Source of the DNA: JALEFZ01 sp964564415
GTDB taxonomy: Bacteria > Bacteroidota > Bacteroidia > J057
Reading direction: 5' to 3'
DNA length: 64,000 nucleotides
Assembly (NCBI GenBank): GCA_964564415.1
Contig: CAZMAV010000011.1
Location: 93,735 to 157,734 of the forward strand
Shown here: positions 8,739-16,291 of the stretch, piece by piece
How the letters are laid out: every line of letters starts with the position of its first letter
How positions within the stretch are numbered: position 1 is the first letter of the stretch
Position numbers and translations under genes: made by a program
Notes under the pieces: model-generated
The model's input: the letters and a program-made list of their open reading frames with translations, nothing else
What the model was told of the DNA's origin: nothing
Databases searched by the model: none

Positions 8739-9485
8739 ATGCTAATGGCCGAGATGACACAGATATATTTGGGGGAGTTAATGATCGAGGAGCCAGCTAC
8801 GGCCCTTACGGACATCATCGCAGGGCTCACAGGAATTTTTGCTTTTAGGGCACTCAAAGGATGGAAGAGTCAAAAGAAGGAAAACAGGTGGCTAAGCAGG
8901 TATTTCATTTTTATTGGCCTGGGCCTTATCTGTGCAGGGCTTTTGGGCCATGCCTTTTTCTATCAAACCGGATACAATTGGAGTTGGAAGACCCTGGGAT
9001 GGACAGGAAGTGCACTTGGAATTTTTTGTATGGAGAGGGGCTCTATTTTAGGCTTAAGAACTCAGCTACATGAAAATGTGGTGCAAGGCATGCTAATCTT
9101 TCAAGTGATCAAACTTCTCGCCTTCTTCGCTTTCATATACCAGCCCAGTCCGGAAAGTTTTGAATTTGTAAAGGCAAATTCTGCTCTTGGACTTGGAGGA
9201 ATCGTGCTCGGCAGTCAATTATTCTTGTTTGTCCGAGACCGCAAGGAGGGAAGACCCTTTATTGTGGGAGGTATTTTGGTCGGCGTTGTCACGGCTATTG
9301 TCTACAACAAACAGATCACCCTCAGCAAATGGTTCAATTATCATGATATTAGTCATTTGATGACGGCTTTGAGCATTTTTATTATGTATTTAGGAGTCAG
9401 AAAGCTGATGGATCCATCGAATGAAGGGTACTCCTCAATGGGGGATTTAGCATCTGGAGATAAAAAAATCAGTCAGCAGACTTAG
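8739..9485 (+). CDS. Seven-helix membrane protein (DUF6962/ceramidase-like fold, tentative)
   Basis: 248 residues with about seven hydrophobic helices. The polar motifs placed around them are MIEEPATALTDIIAGLTGIF, a helix with LLGHAFFYQTG, and a late NYHDISHLMTALSIFIMYLG. His residues spaced as HxxxxxxG and HDIxH in a 7-TM frame recall the CREST superfamily (alkaline ceramidase, PAQR), which uses them to bind zinc. That link is an inference from motif layout. It stands alone between the PLP enzyme and a sterol-desaturase-family protein. Function unknown; it could be a lipid hydrolase. Confidence 0.55.
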   Translation: MLMAEMTQIYLGELMIEEPATALTDIIAGLTGIFAFRALKGWKSQKKENRWLSRYFIFIGLGLICAGLLGHAFFYQTGYNWSWKTLGWTGSALGIFCMERGSILGLRTQLHENVVQGMLIFQVIKLLAFFAFIYQPSPESFEFVKANSALGLGGIVLGSQLFLFVRDRKEGRPFIVGGILVGVVTAIVYNKQITLSKWFNYHDISHLMTALSIFIMYLGVRKLMDPSNEGYSSMGDLASGDKKISQQT

Positions 9486-9616
9486 GATTGTTCTGAATTT
9501 TCAATAATTTCAAAAACTGGTTTGAATACCCTGTTTCTTAATCTCTTATGAAGATACCTGGATGTATTGGAATCAGTAAACCTGATAAAAACCAAAACCT
9601 AAAATAATTAACTACT

Positions 9617-10894
9617 ATGGGAGGAATGCAGTACGCGGCGTTTATCGTCCCCATCTTATTGTTGCTTGTCTTTCTGGAATATTTCATTTCTAAAAGGAAG
9701 AAAGTAGACAGTTACAGCTTAGCAGATTCTATTGTCAACCTGAGCTGTGGAGTCCTGGAGCGACTTTTTGACCTTTTTTGGGTCATCATGATGTACTTCG
9801 TTTTTCATTTTCTATTTGAAAACCTCAGCCTCTGGCAGGTGCCCATTCATCCCCTTACCTGGGTTTTGGCCTTATTTATTGGGGACTTTCTGGCTTATTG
9901 GCATCACAGGTTGAGTCATGAAATCAACTTTATGTGGGCGGCTCATATTGTCCACCACCAAAGCGAGGAACTCAACCTTACTACGGTTTTCAGGGTATCT
10001 GCTTTTGCTGTCATCAACCGCTCATTTTTCTGGATTTGGATGCCTATTATTGGTTTTGATCCTGCTACCACAACCTCGGTTATTGTCTTTATCGGACTCT
10101 TCCAGTTTGTGACCCATACCCGGCTTGTGGGAAAATTGGGCTGGCTGGAAAAGATATTTGTGACGCCTTCTCACCACCGTGTCCACCACGCCCGTAACGA
10201 TAAGTACCTTGATCAGAACTATGGCCATGTTTTCATTGTTTGGGACAAGCTCTTTGGAACTTTTACCAAGGAGGATGAGGAACCGGATTATGGGATTACG
10301 ACAGGGTTTGCAAGTTCCAATCCCTACAGGGCTTATTTTTACTATTGGAAGGACCTTTTCAGGAGGGCCAAGGAAACGCCCAGATGGAAGGATAAACTTT
10401 TGGTATTTTTAAAGCCTCCAACCTGGAATCCTGATGGAGCCACTCCTCCTCAGGCAGAGTTTGAAGTGGATGAAAGCGGCAAGCGAAAGAAATATAGAAA
10501 AGTCATCCCCCAGACCCTGACCTCCTATATTTTGGTAAATACAGGCATCATCGTAGTAGCTTTTATTTCCCTGCTACTAATCAAAAAGGGGATGGGACAG
10601 CCTAGTTTTGCAGAGATTCTAACCTTTCCTGCAACAATGCCCCTTACCCTTGTACTCATCCTCTCTATCTGGTCTCTAGGCCTTTTGATGGACCGGAAAA
10701 TGTCGGCCTTCCGCTTTGAACTGTTTCGATTGGTAGTCCTGGCAGTTTTATTTCCCTTCATCCTCTTTCACTATCCGGGATTTATGATAAGCATTCCCCT
10801 TACCCTGGTCTTTTTGGGAACGATGGTATTTTGGGTAAGAAAACTCAAAAAATACTTTGGTCCTTCTATGGCTGGAATGCTTCCTGCTACTTAA
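9617..10894 (+). CDS. Sterol desaturase/fatty acid hydroxylase family protein
   Basis: 425 residues. Helices at the N-terminus surround the di-iron histidine motifs of the family: WHHRLSHE, HIVHHQSEELN and SHHRVHHARN, then YGHVFIVWDKLFGTF. These bind the two irons that hydroxylate or desaturate lipid chains in the membrane. Beyond residue about 300 there is an extension with three or four more hydrophobic helices (LTSYILVNTGIIVVAFISLL, TMPLTLVLILSIWSLGLLM, VLFPFILFHYPGFMISIPL), making it longer than minimal members. Possible substrates are sphingolipid-like or ornithine lipids or carotenoids; the sequence does not decide. A clear terminator follows. Confidence 0.88.
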   Translation: MGGMQYAAFIVPILLLLVFLEYFISKRKKVDSYSLADSIVNLSCGVLERLFDLFWVIMMYFVFHFLFENLSLWQVPIHPLTWVLALFIGDFLAYWHHRLSHEINFMWAAHIVHHQSEELNLTTVFRVSAFAVINRSFFWIWMPIIGFDPATTTSVIVFIGLFQFVTHTRLVGKLGWLEKIFVTPSHHRVHHARNDKYLDQNYGHVFIVWDKLFGTFTKEDEEPDYGITTGFASSNPYRAYFYYWKDLFRRAKETPRWKDKLLVFLKPPTWNPDGATPPQAEFEVDESGKRKKYRKVIPQTLTSYILVNTGIIVVAFISLLLIKKGMGQPSFAEILTFPATMPLTLVLILSIWSLGLLMDRKMSAFRFELFRLVVLAVLFPFILFHYPGFMISIPLTLVFLGTMVFWVRKLKKYFGPSMAGMLPAT

Positions 10895-10918
10895 GGTAAT
10901 CCAGGACTTACATATTTT

Positions 10919-10953
10919 ACCCCGAGAAAGTTGACCCTTCTCGGGGTATTTTT
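10919..10953 (+). terminator. Rho-independent terminator
   Basis: Stem ACCCCGAGAA/TTCTCGGGGT (10919-10928 and 10938-10947), 9-nt loop, followed by ATTTTTG. It ends the desaturase-family transcript. Confidence 0.8.
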
Positions 10954-11014
10954 GTGGAATGCGTATATTAGCTTAATTTGCAATTAAGGTTATCATCGTG
11001 TAGTATCGGATATC

Positions 11015-12157
11015 ATGGCAGAACAAGAATCGTCTAATACCTGTAAAAAGCTCTATGTAGCTGCAACAAGCCAGCATGTAGGAAAGACTACCTCTACCCT
11101 GGGCTTGCTTCACGGTCTCAAGGACATGGGGGTAAATGTAGGGTACTCAAAGCCTGTGGGCCAACAATTTATTGAAGTGGGCCCCAGCCGAGCGGATAAA
11201 GATGCTTTGTTGTTTGCTTCCTCTATGGAATTTGAGTTGGTACCGGAGTTGCATTCTCCAGTGATTCTTGGTCCTGGAGCTACCATTGCCTTTCTCGACA
11301 ATCCTAATCAGTTCAATTATGCCAATCGTATTCTGAAGTCTTCAAAAATCCTGGAGCAAAAGCACGATGTGGTAGTCTTTGAAGGCACAGGCCATCCCGG
11401 TGTAGGATCCGTGGTCAAGCTTTCTAATGCAAAAGTAGCCCAAATTTTGGACGCAGGTCTTATCATGGTTGTGGAAGCAGGGATCGGTAATTGCATCGAC
11501 CGCCTTGACCTCTGTCTTTCGGTATTTGACCAGAAATCCATTCCCATTGTAGGGGTAATTATCAATAAGTGCCTACCCAATAAAATCGACAAGGTACGTC
11601 ATTATGTTGGGGGAGTATTGGAAGAAAGGGGAATTAACCTCCTGGGAGTTTTGCCCTATGAAGAAGAACTGGGCCTGCCGGTTATCCATACCATCGTCAA
11701 AGCAGTAAAGGCGCAGGTAGAGCTAAACGAAGACATGCTCGATAATAAAGTGAGGGGAATCATTGCCGGGTCTTTGATTGACTTAAAGGAAGTCAAAGAG
11801 GATTTTGTCAACCAACTCCTCGTTGTTTCTATCAATCGATTGAAGGAAGCCATGAAAAAATTGGCTCAGGTAGGGCGAATCATGGAAAGCGATGAATCTC
11901 TTTTATCCGGAATTTTGCTTACCGGTCAAGGTGAAATAGATCAGGAGTCCGTAGATTATTTTGTCAAGCACAAGGTCCCCGTGCTTCGCGCAAAAATTGA
12001 TACCTACGAGGCTGTCATCAAGATCAGTCAGATTGAAGTAAAGATCAATACCCGTACTCCATGGAAGGTCAAAAAGGCAGTAGAACTTTTCAAGGAGCAT
12101 GTGGATATGCAATATATTGCAGATTTCCTCTGCCTCCCCGAAGCTAAGGCAAAATAA
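11015..12157 (+). CDS. BioD-like P-loop ATPase with DRTGG domain
   Basis: 380 residues. Residues about 10-215 form a dethiobiotin-synthetase/cobyrinate-synthase-like P-loop domain: Walker A is ATSQHVGKTTSTLG, followed by GYSKPVGQQF and VVFEGTGHPGVGSVV. Residues about 216-330 are a DRTGG domain (VRGIIAGSLIDLKEVKEDFV), also found in the N-terminal part of long phosphotransacetylases. Here the acetyltransferase part is absent, so this is the free-standing form annotated as AAA family ATPase/DRTGG domain protein. Its role is unknown but often linked with acetyl-phosphate metabolism. Single-gene unit with terminators on both sides. Confidence 0.82.
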   Translation: MAEQESSNTCKKLYVAATSQHVGKTTSTLGLLHGLKDMGVNVGYSKPVGQQFIEVGPSRADKDALLFASSMEFELVPELHSPVILGPGATIAFLDNPNQFNYANRILKSSKILEQKHDVVVFEGTGHPGVGSVVKLSNAKVAQILDAGLIMVVEAGIGNCIDRLDLCLSVFDQKSIPIVGVIINKCLPNKIDKVRHYVGGVLEERGINLLGVLPYEEELGLPVIHTIVKAVKAQVELNEDMLDNKVRGIIAGSLIDLKEVKEDFVNQLLVVSINRLKEAMKKLAQVGRIMESDESLLSGILLTGQGEIDQESVDYFVKHKVPVLRAKIDTYEAVIKISQIEVKINTRTPWKVKKAVELFKEHVDMQYIADFLCLPEAKAK

Positions 12158-12190
12158 AATTCCCTTTCGGAGCTACTCGAAAGGGAATTT
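12157..12190. terminator. Bidirectional terminator between convergent genes
   Basis: 13-bp perfect stem AAATTCCCTTTCG/CGAAAGGGAATTT (12157-12169, 12178-12190) with an 8-nt loop. A-rich sequence on its left becomes U-rich on the minus strand; TTTG follows on the plus strand. Confidence 0.75.
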
Positions 12191-12216
12191 GAATCGGTTA
12201 TTTTTCCAAAAGGACT

Positions 12217-13110
12217 TTATTCGATCTTTATCTTTTTTGTCTTTGTACCATTTGCGGTCGTAATTATGTAGACATAAACACCTGGCTTCAATCCTCGGGT
12301 ACTTATTTCTTCGGTGTATTCTCCCGCCTCTTCGATGTTTTTTTCAAGATTCCTGACCACTTGTCCATTGGCGTCCAGGAGTTCGATGCTTACCTTTCCG
12401 GCATTCTTTACCCTGTAAGTAATGCTTTGACGGCTGCCGGCGGGATTGGGGAAGGCTTGTAATTCGAATGCCTCGCCGAGCTGGCCGGCAACATCCGTAC
12501 TGCCATCCCAAAGGAGAAAATGAACAGGACTCTGTAGCAATCTTCTAACCGGATTCCCAGATTTCCTCCTACCTCTTTTTCCTTTTCCTTTACTGTCTCG
12601 GGAAGACTGAGGCTCTGCATCCCCGGGCTTATACTTCTCGATAATGGCCTTCATATCTTCTTTCCAGGCTTCCGCCTCTAACTTAAGCTGATCCAGGATC
12701 TCATAGATTTCGATTTCGTACTGATCGGCGATGACCCAGGCCTGATCCATGAGATGTCGTCGCTCTTTGCCGAGGGCCCTCATCTTATCGATATCTTCTT
12801 GAGAAGGATATTCTCCTTGCCTACGGGCTTTGATGAAGGATTTTCCTAGTACCTTCCCTTCTTCTTTGAGAGATTTGATTTGAGATCGGATTTCTTCCAG
12901 GTGGTTCTTCTCAGTCTCACCGATGTAAGTGTCAAGTTGGGCACGTGCAGGTGCCAGGATGGGGAACACCTCCTTTTCCATGTAGGCCTTAATCTCTTTT
13001 CGAGCTTCAGGATGGGTCCGCATTCCTTTCTGTCCACGCTCTGTTTGGGCGCTTAAAGATAAACTAATCCCGGTAAGAATAGCCGTCCATAACAGGTGTT
13101 TGATTTTCAT
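12217..13110 (-). CDS. Secreted protein with T9SS type A sorting domain
   Basis: 297 residues. Signal peptide MKIKHLLWTAILTGISLSLS. The central region (about residues 25-185) is strongly charged and helical, with spaced Glu/Lys runs such as RKEIKAYMEKEVFP, like small periplasmic helical proteins. A basic linker (SKGKGKRGRRKSG) precedes a C-terminal domain of about 80 residues beginning FELQAFPNPAGSRQSITY and ending GLKPGVYVYIITTANG and KTKKIKIE. This is the type IX secretion C-terminal sorting domain, so the protein should reach the cell surface or medium. Its 5' flank carries an unusual nested palindrome (13120-13230). The function of the helical part is unknown. Confidence 0.8.
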   Translation of the reverse strand: MKIKHLLWTAILTGISLSLSAQTERGQKGMRTHPEARKEIKAYMEKEVFPILAPARAQLDTYIGETEKNHLEEIRSQIKSLKEEGKVLGKSFIKARRQGEYPSQEDIDKMRALGKERRHLMDQAWVIADQYEIEIYEILDQLKLEAEAWKEDMKAIIEKYKPGDAEPQSSRDSKGKGKRGRRKSGNPVRRLLQSPVHFLLWDGSTDVAGQLGEAFELQAFPNPAGSRQSITYRVKNAGKVSIELLDANGQVVRNLEKNIEEAGEYTEEISTRGLKPGVYVYIITTANGTKTKKIKIE

Positions 13111-13119
13111 AATTACTAA

Positions 13120-13230
13120 TGATTATCACGAATGAATGGCTAAAGCGCTGTTGGGGATATCATAAGTAATTTATTTTCAACCCCAATAGCGCTATTGATT
13201 GTATCCCCAAAAAATGATTCGTGATAATCA
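13120..13230. repeat. Nested palindrome with alternative pairings
   Basis: Outer arms TGATTATCACGAAT (13120-13133) and its exact complement (13217-13230). Inner arms AGCGCTGTTGGGG (13144-13156) and CCCCAATAGCGCT (13181-13193), one wobble pair. The segment TTGGGGATA (13151-13159) is also exactly complementary to TATCCCCAA (13202-13210), so two mutually exclusive inner stems are possible. It lies 9 bp upstream of the start of the T9SS protein gene (minus strand). No ORF is inside. It may be a leader RNA switch, a MITE-like palindromic element or a protein-binding site. Confidence 0.65.
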
Positions 13231-13345
13231 CTACTGACTTAGTTAATATTTGTGAGCCAGAGTCCAGGAGTTTAGCTTGATCCTCCATGTTGTAAATGTG
13301 CCTGTTAGACAGCCAGCGGAGTTAAATTATTCCATTGGAACAAAA

Positions 13346-13371
13346 AAATCCCCAGAAAATACCGGGGATTT
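13346..13371 (-). terminator. Rho-independent terminator of the DUF3276 gene
   Basis: Stem AAATCCCC/GGGGATTT (13346-13353, 13364-13371). On the minus strand it is followed by a run of seven U from the A-run at 13342-13348. Confidence 0.75.
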
Positions 13372-13402
13372 ATATTTTATAGAGGCTTTTACTTCGGTTA
13401 TA

Positions 13403-13828
13403 TCAGTCTTCCCAGGAAGTAGAGAGGGTTTCTTCCATTTCGATGGAGGTAGCCTCAGCTACAGTTTTTCCTTTTTCTTTCTCCTCCTCTTGAAGGTTAT
13501 CATTGTCCATTGGCTCAGGCTTTTCGTAGTCGTAGGCATATTCGCCCTCGTATTCTCCTGGCTCTCGGTCAAACTCCTCGTAGTCGTAATCGGGCATCAG
13601 CTCCGTTTTTACGTGATCGACTGTCTTTGACAATGAGTTGAGAAACTTGTTAAAATCTTCCTTGTAAAGGAAAATTTTGTGCTTGTCATACCCCTTTCCG
13701 TTGAATCGACGTTTACTCTCCGTAATCGTGATATAATAGTCATTGGAACGGGTGGATCTCACATCAAAGAAGTACGTCCGCTTGCCGGCCCTGATCTTCT
13801 CCGAGTACACTTCATCTCTCCCTTGCAT
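13403..13828 (-). CDS. DUF3276 (PUR-alpha-like) nucleic-acid-binding protein
   Basis: 141 residues. The first about 90 residues (DEVYSEKIRAGKRTYFFDVR, then NDYYITITESKRR and KHKIFLYKEDFNKFLNSL) form a PUR repeat as in the DUF3276 family of Bacteroidota and spirochaetes. That family folds like eukaryotic Pur-alpha and binds single-stranded DNA or RNA. The C-terminal 50 residues are acidic and low in complexity (YDYEEFDREPGEYEGEYAYD). The cellular role is not established. It is a single-gene unit with its own terminator. Confidence 0.88.
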   Translation of the reverse strand: MQGRDEVYSEKIRAGKRTYFFDVRSTRSNDYYITITESKRRFNGKGYDKHKIFLYKEDFNKFLNSLSKTVDHVKTELMPDYDYEEFDREPGEYEGEYAYDYEKPEPMDNDNLQEEEKEKGKTVAEATSIEMEETLSTSWED

Positions 13829-13941
13829 AACTTCAGATTTAGTTCGTGAGTTTTATCTTTAGAAGTAAAGGTAAATATTTTGATAAAACCTAACAACCTA
13901 TATCCTCTTATCGTACAAGGATTTTTACTGAAATCGACAGC

Positions 13942-15171
13942 TTATTTGTTTCCCGAAAGGTCCAGTCCTGCCTCTTTGAGCTTTTTCGCTTCTCTTTTCT
14001 GGATTTTGTTCTGCTTTTTGAGGATTAGCTTTTCCTTACGTTTGAGGAATTTCATGGCATATTTGTCAAGATTCTTACGACTTTCTACTTCTTCAATCTC
14101 TGCGATCACCTTTTCATCACCTACTTCTTCTGCCATGCGTTTGAGTTGGGCGAGTCGTGCCCTGAGGATGTGCTCTTGATTTTCAGCGTATGCTTTTTTC
14201 TGCTGATTGGTCATGACCGAGACAGTTTCTACATTCTTTTTCCAGTCATAAGTACCTCTGGAATACACAAGGGCATCATAAGAACCATCAGGCCCTAGCT
14301 CCCATACTTCCTTAAATTTTGACTGGCCAGATTTTGGACTGGCCATATGGTCATAGACGATGACTTTTTTCTTGCCCCAGGGCTTTTTCTTAATGTAGCC
14401 GTAATTGAGACTGAAAGGAGCATATTCAGAATACCTGAAAAGGGCCCTAAATTTGGGGACTATTGGATCAAAATAGAATACATTGGCACCGAAAATGATC
14501 CGATTCTTATCCTTGGGATCAAAGGACATGACATCAACAAATTTTAGGTTGGAAGTATTATCCATTCCATTGTATCCCATGAGGAGAAAGTATTCCTGCT
14601 TTTTCATTTTGACCTTTTCCCCAGGCTCCGTCCCTTTAGGATCGTAATATTTAAGCACCTGCTTTTCTACCCCTTTCCCGTATTTGGGAGGATAATAAAG
14701 GCCCCCCAGCCAATTGTTGTTGTCCAGGATCATGTTTTCTACTCCTCTCGGAATTTCTGCCATCTCAATCAGGGGAATGACTATATACTCTTTTTCATCA
14801 TATTCATTGACATATTCACGCTGAATTAAGCCGAAGTAGAAGTGCTGAATATCTCCGTAATAATCGTCTTGTTTTGCCTTCTTTATGATCTGCCATGTAA
14901 AAATCCTAAAGCTATTGTCTTCAGCTCTCAGAACAGAAATGGTTTCCAGCGAATCAAAGGGATAATCGTAGCTGTCTTTCCTCTTCAGGCATTGGAAAAG
15001 AATCTGGGTAAACTTCCGGTTTTGAGCTTTTTGATACTCGAAGTCAGGATGGGTCAAAATATCTTGTGCCAATTCATCCAGGCTGGCTTCAATCTCAGGC
15101 AGAGGCTTTTGTGCCAAGGTAAAAGAAAGAAAGAGGCTATTGATCAATAATCCGATCAGGAATCTATACAT
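13942..15171 (-). CDS. Secreted conserved protein of unknown function
   Basis: 409 residues. A signal peptide (MYRFLIGLLINSLFLSFTLA) points to the periplasm. The middle is rich in aromatic and charged residues with motifs such as EDNSFRIFTWQIIKKAKQDD, YYLLMGYNGMDN-like turns (EYFLLMGYNGMDNTSNLKFV), IIFGANVFYFDP and RFRYSEYAPFSLNYG-like strands, suggesting a beta-propeller-like or sandwich fold. It ends in a Lys-rich helical tail (about 350-409). I do not recognise a named family, although similar proteins appear singly in Bacteroidota. It is divergent from the Nmad3 gene with 51 bp between starts, so they may share a promoter region. Confidence 0.7.
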   Translation of the reverse strand: MYRFLIGLLINSLFLSFTLAQKPLPEIEASLDELAQDILTHPDFEYQKAQNRKFTQILFQCLKRKDSYDYPFDSLETISVLRAEDNSFRIFTWQIIKKAKQDDYYGDIQHFYFGLIQREYVNEYDEKEYIVIPLIEMAEIPRGVENMILDNNNWLGGLYYPPKYGKGVEKQVLKYYDPKGTEPGEKVKMKKQEYFLLMGYNGMDNTSNLKFVDVMSFDPKDKNRIIFGANVFYFDPIVPKFRALFRYSEYAPFSLNYGYIKKKPWGKKKVIVYDHMASPKSGQSKFKEVWELGPDGSYDALVYSRGTYDWKKNVETVSVMTNQQKKAYAENQEHILRARLAQLKRMAEEVGDEKVIAEIEEVESRKNLDKYAMKFLKRKEKLILKKQNKIQKREAKKLKEAGLDLSGNK

Positions 15172-15222
15172 AAATTCTTTTTACTTTAGGATTTACTCAA
15201 ATGAGGTTTAACCTAATCATAC

Positions 15223-16074
15223 GTGAAAAAAAGAACAAATGTCGCTGGTGGTAAGAAATTAATTTTGAGCAGGAAGGGATCTGATAGCAGTTCCGGAGGA
15301 GGGCCTAGTCCCATCATAGAGGGATATCCCTTATCCGTTCCCATTCCCCAACAGCATACGGAAATACGCTACCGGGATCTCCGGCATCCCCACCTGGACC
15401 TCCCCGTCGTTTTAAATGATTTGTATGGCTGTCTCGATAAAGAATGCCATTTGGATCCCGATTTATTTGAGGGAAATCTGGAAAAAAGGCCGGAGGGTTG
15501 GCGTCCGGCATTTGGTCAACATGGGTCAGCCCTTTCTCATTTGGATTCATACAAGGTAGGAAGAGGAGATATATTTCTGTTTTTTGGTTGGTTTAAAGAA
15601 GCCAAAAACGTCAATGGAAGATGGTGTTTTCATCCTCTTGCTGCTGACATTCATTTCATCTATGGATACATGGAAATAGGAGAAAAGTGGATGGCAGAAA
15701 AAGCTAAACCTCCAAAATATCTGGCGAATCATCCCCATATAAAAGTCCGGGAACTATTTGAAAAGCCAAACAACTGCATTTATCTCTCAGCGGATAGACT
15801 TATTCTGAATACAGATAGGGCAGGAGCCGGACTTTTACCCTTTGCAAATAGAAGAATACTTACAGCCATAGAGGGGAAAAGAAGTAGATGGCTTCTTCCC
15901 TCATGTTTTTTTGACAAGCAGGGATATTGCAAACTGAGTTATCACCACAAACGAAAGGGAGAAAAAATCCTGGGTAGCCCTTTCCATCTGTTTTCCTCTG
16001 TGCCAAGAGGACAAGAATTTGTGGTTGAAAGAGATAAGAACATTGATATTTGGCTTGAAAATATTTTGGAATAA
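15223..16074 (+). CDS. Nmad3-like (nucleotide modification associated domain 3) protein
   Basis: 283 residues from GTG 15223. The N-terminus KKLILSRKGSDSSSGGGPSP, followed by PLSVPIPQ, HLDPDL, AFGQHGSALSHL and GDIFLFFGWF, matches my memory of the Nmad3 family. That family was named for its association with base-modification genes in phages and bacteria. The C-terminal part has NCIYLSADRL and GAGLLPFANRRILT motifs of the same family. No DNA-modification enzyme, kinase or glycosylase is visible nearby, so it is isolated here. Biochemical role unknown. A copy of the palindromic motif begins 2 bp after the stop. Confidence 0.7.
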   Translation: MKKRTNVAGGKKLILSRKGSDSSSGGGPSPIIEGYPLSVPIPQQHTEIRYRDLRHPHLDLPVVLNDLYGCLDKECHLDPDLFEGNLEKRPEGWRPAFGQHGSALSHLDSYKVGRGDIFLFFGWFKEAKNVNGRWCFHPLAADIHFIYGYMEIGEKWMAEKAKPPKYLANHPHIKVRELFEKPNNCIYLSADRLILNTDRAGAGLLPFANRRILTAIEGKRSRWLLPSCFFDKQGYCKLSYHHKRKGEKILGSPFHLFSSVPRGQEFVVERDKNIDIWLENILE

Positions 16075-16075
16075 A

Positions 16076-16092
16076 ATCTAACGTTGTTATAG
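16076..16092. repeat. Palindromic intergenic motif, copy 3
   Basis: ATCTAACGTTGTTATAG, one base different from copy 2 (T for G in the spacer). It lies directly after the Nmad3 stop and before a 58-codon open stretch without a start codon (16082-16255). Confidence 0.45.
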
Positions 16093-16291
16093 TATTGTCC
16101 CTTTAAAAATTTCTAGAAAAGATGAATCACACCTACAGGATTTTGCCAGTGAAAAACTTCAACAATTTTTAGACTTACAAAGCCAGCATTCCTCAAGTCC
16201 TTTTGCTTGCATTCCCTTAATTATCCTCCTATGTTTACAGGATAATTTCTGGTGAGTTTTTTCTTGCCAAACATCAATTAGATATAAGATT

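Noticed and set aside
8861..9073. Plus-strand frame inside the 7-TM gene
   Set aside because: Shadow of the 8739-9485 gene in another frame; no family pattern.
13111..13235. Nested palindrome as a complete insertion sequence
   Set aside because: Only about 111 bp, no transposase and no clear target duplication.
6301..16092. Motif copies as integron attC or attI sites
   Set aside because: The half-sites AAC and GTT are only 3 bp apart, there is no large attC stem, no cassette array and no integrase gene in the window.
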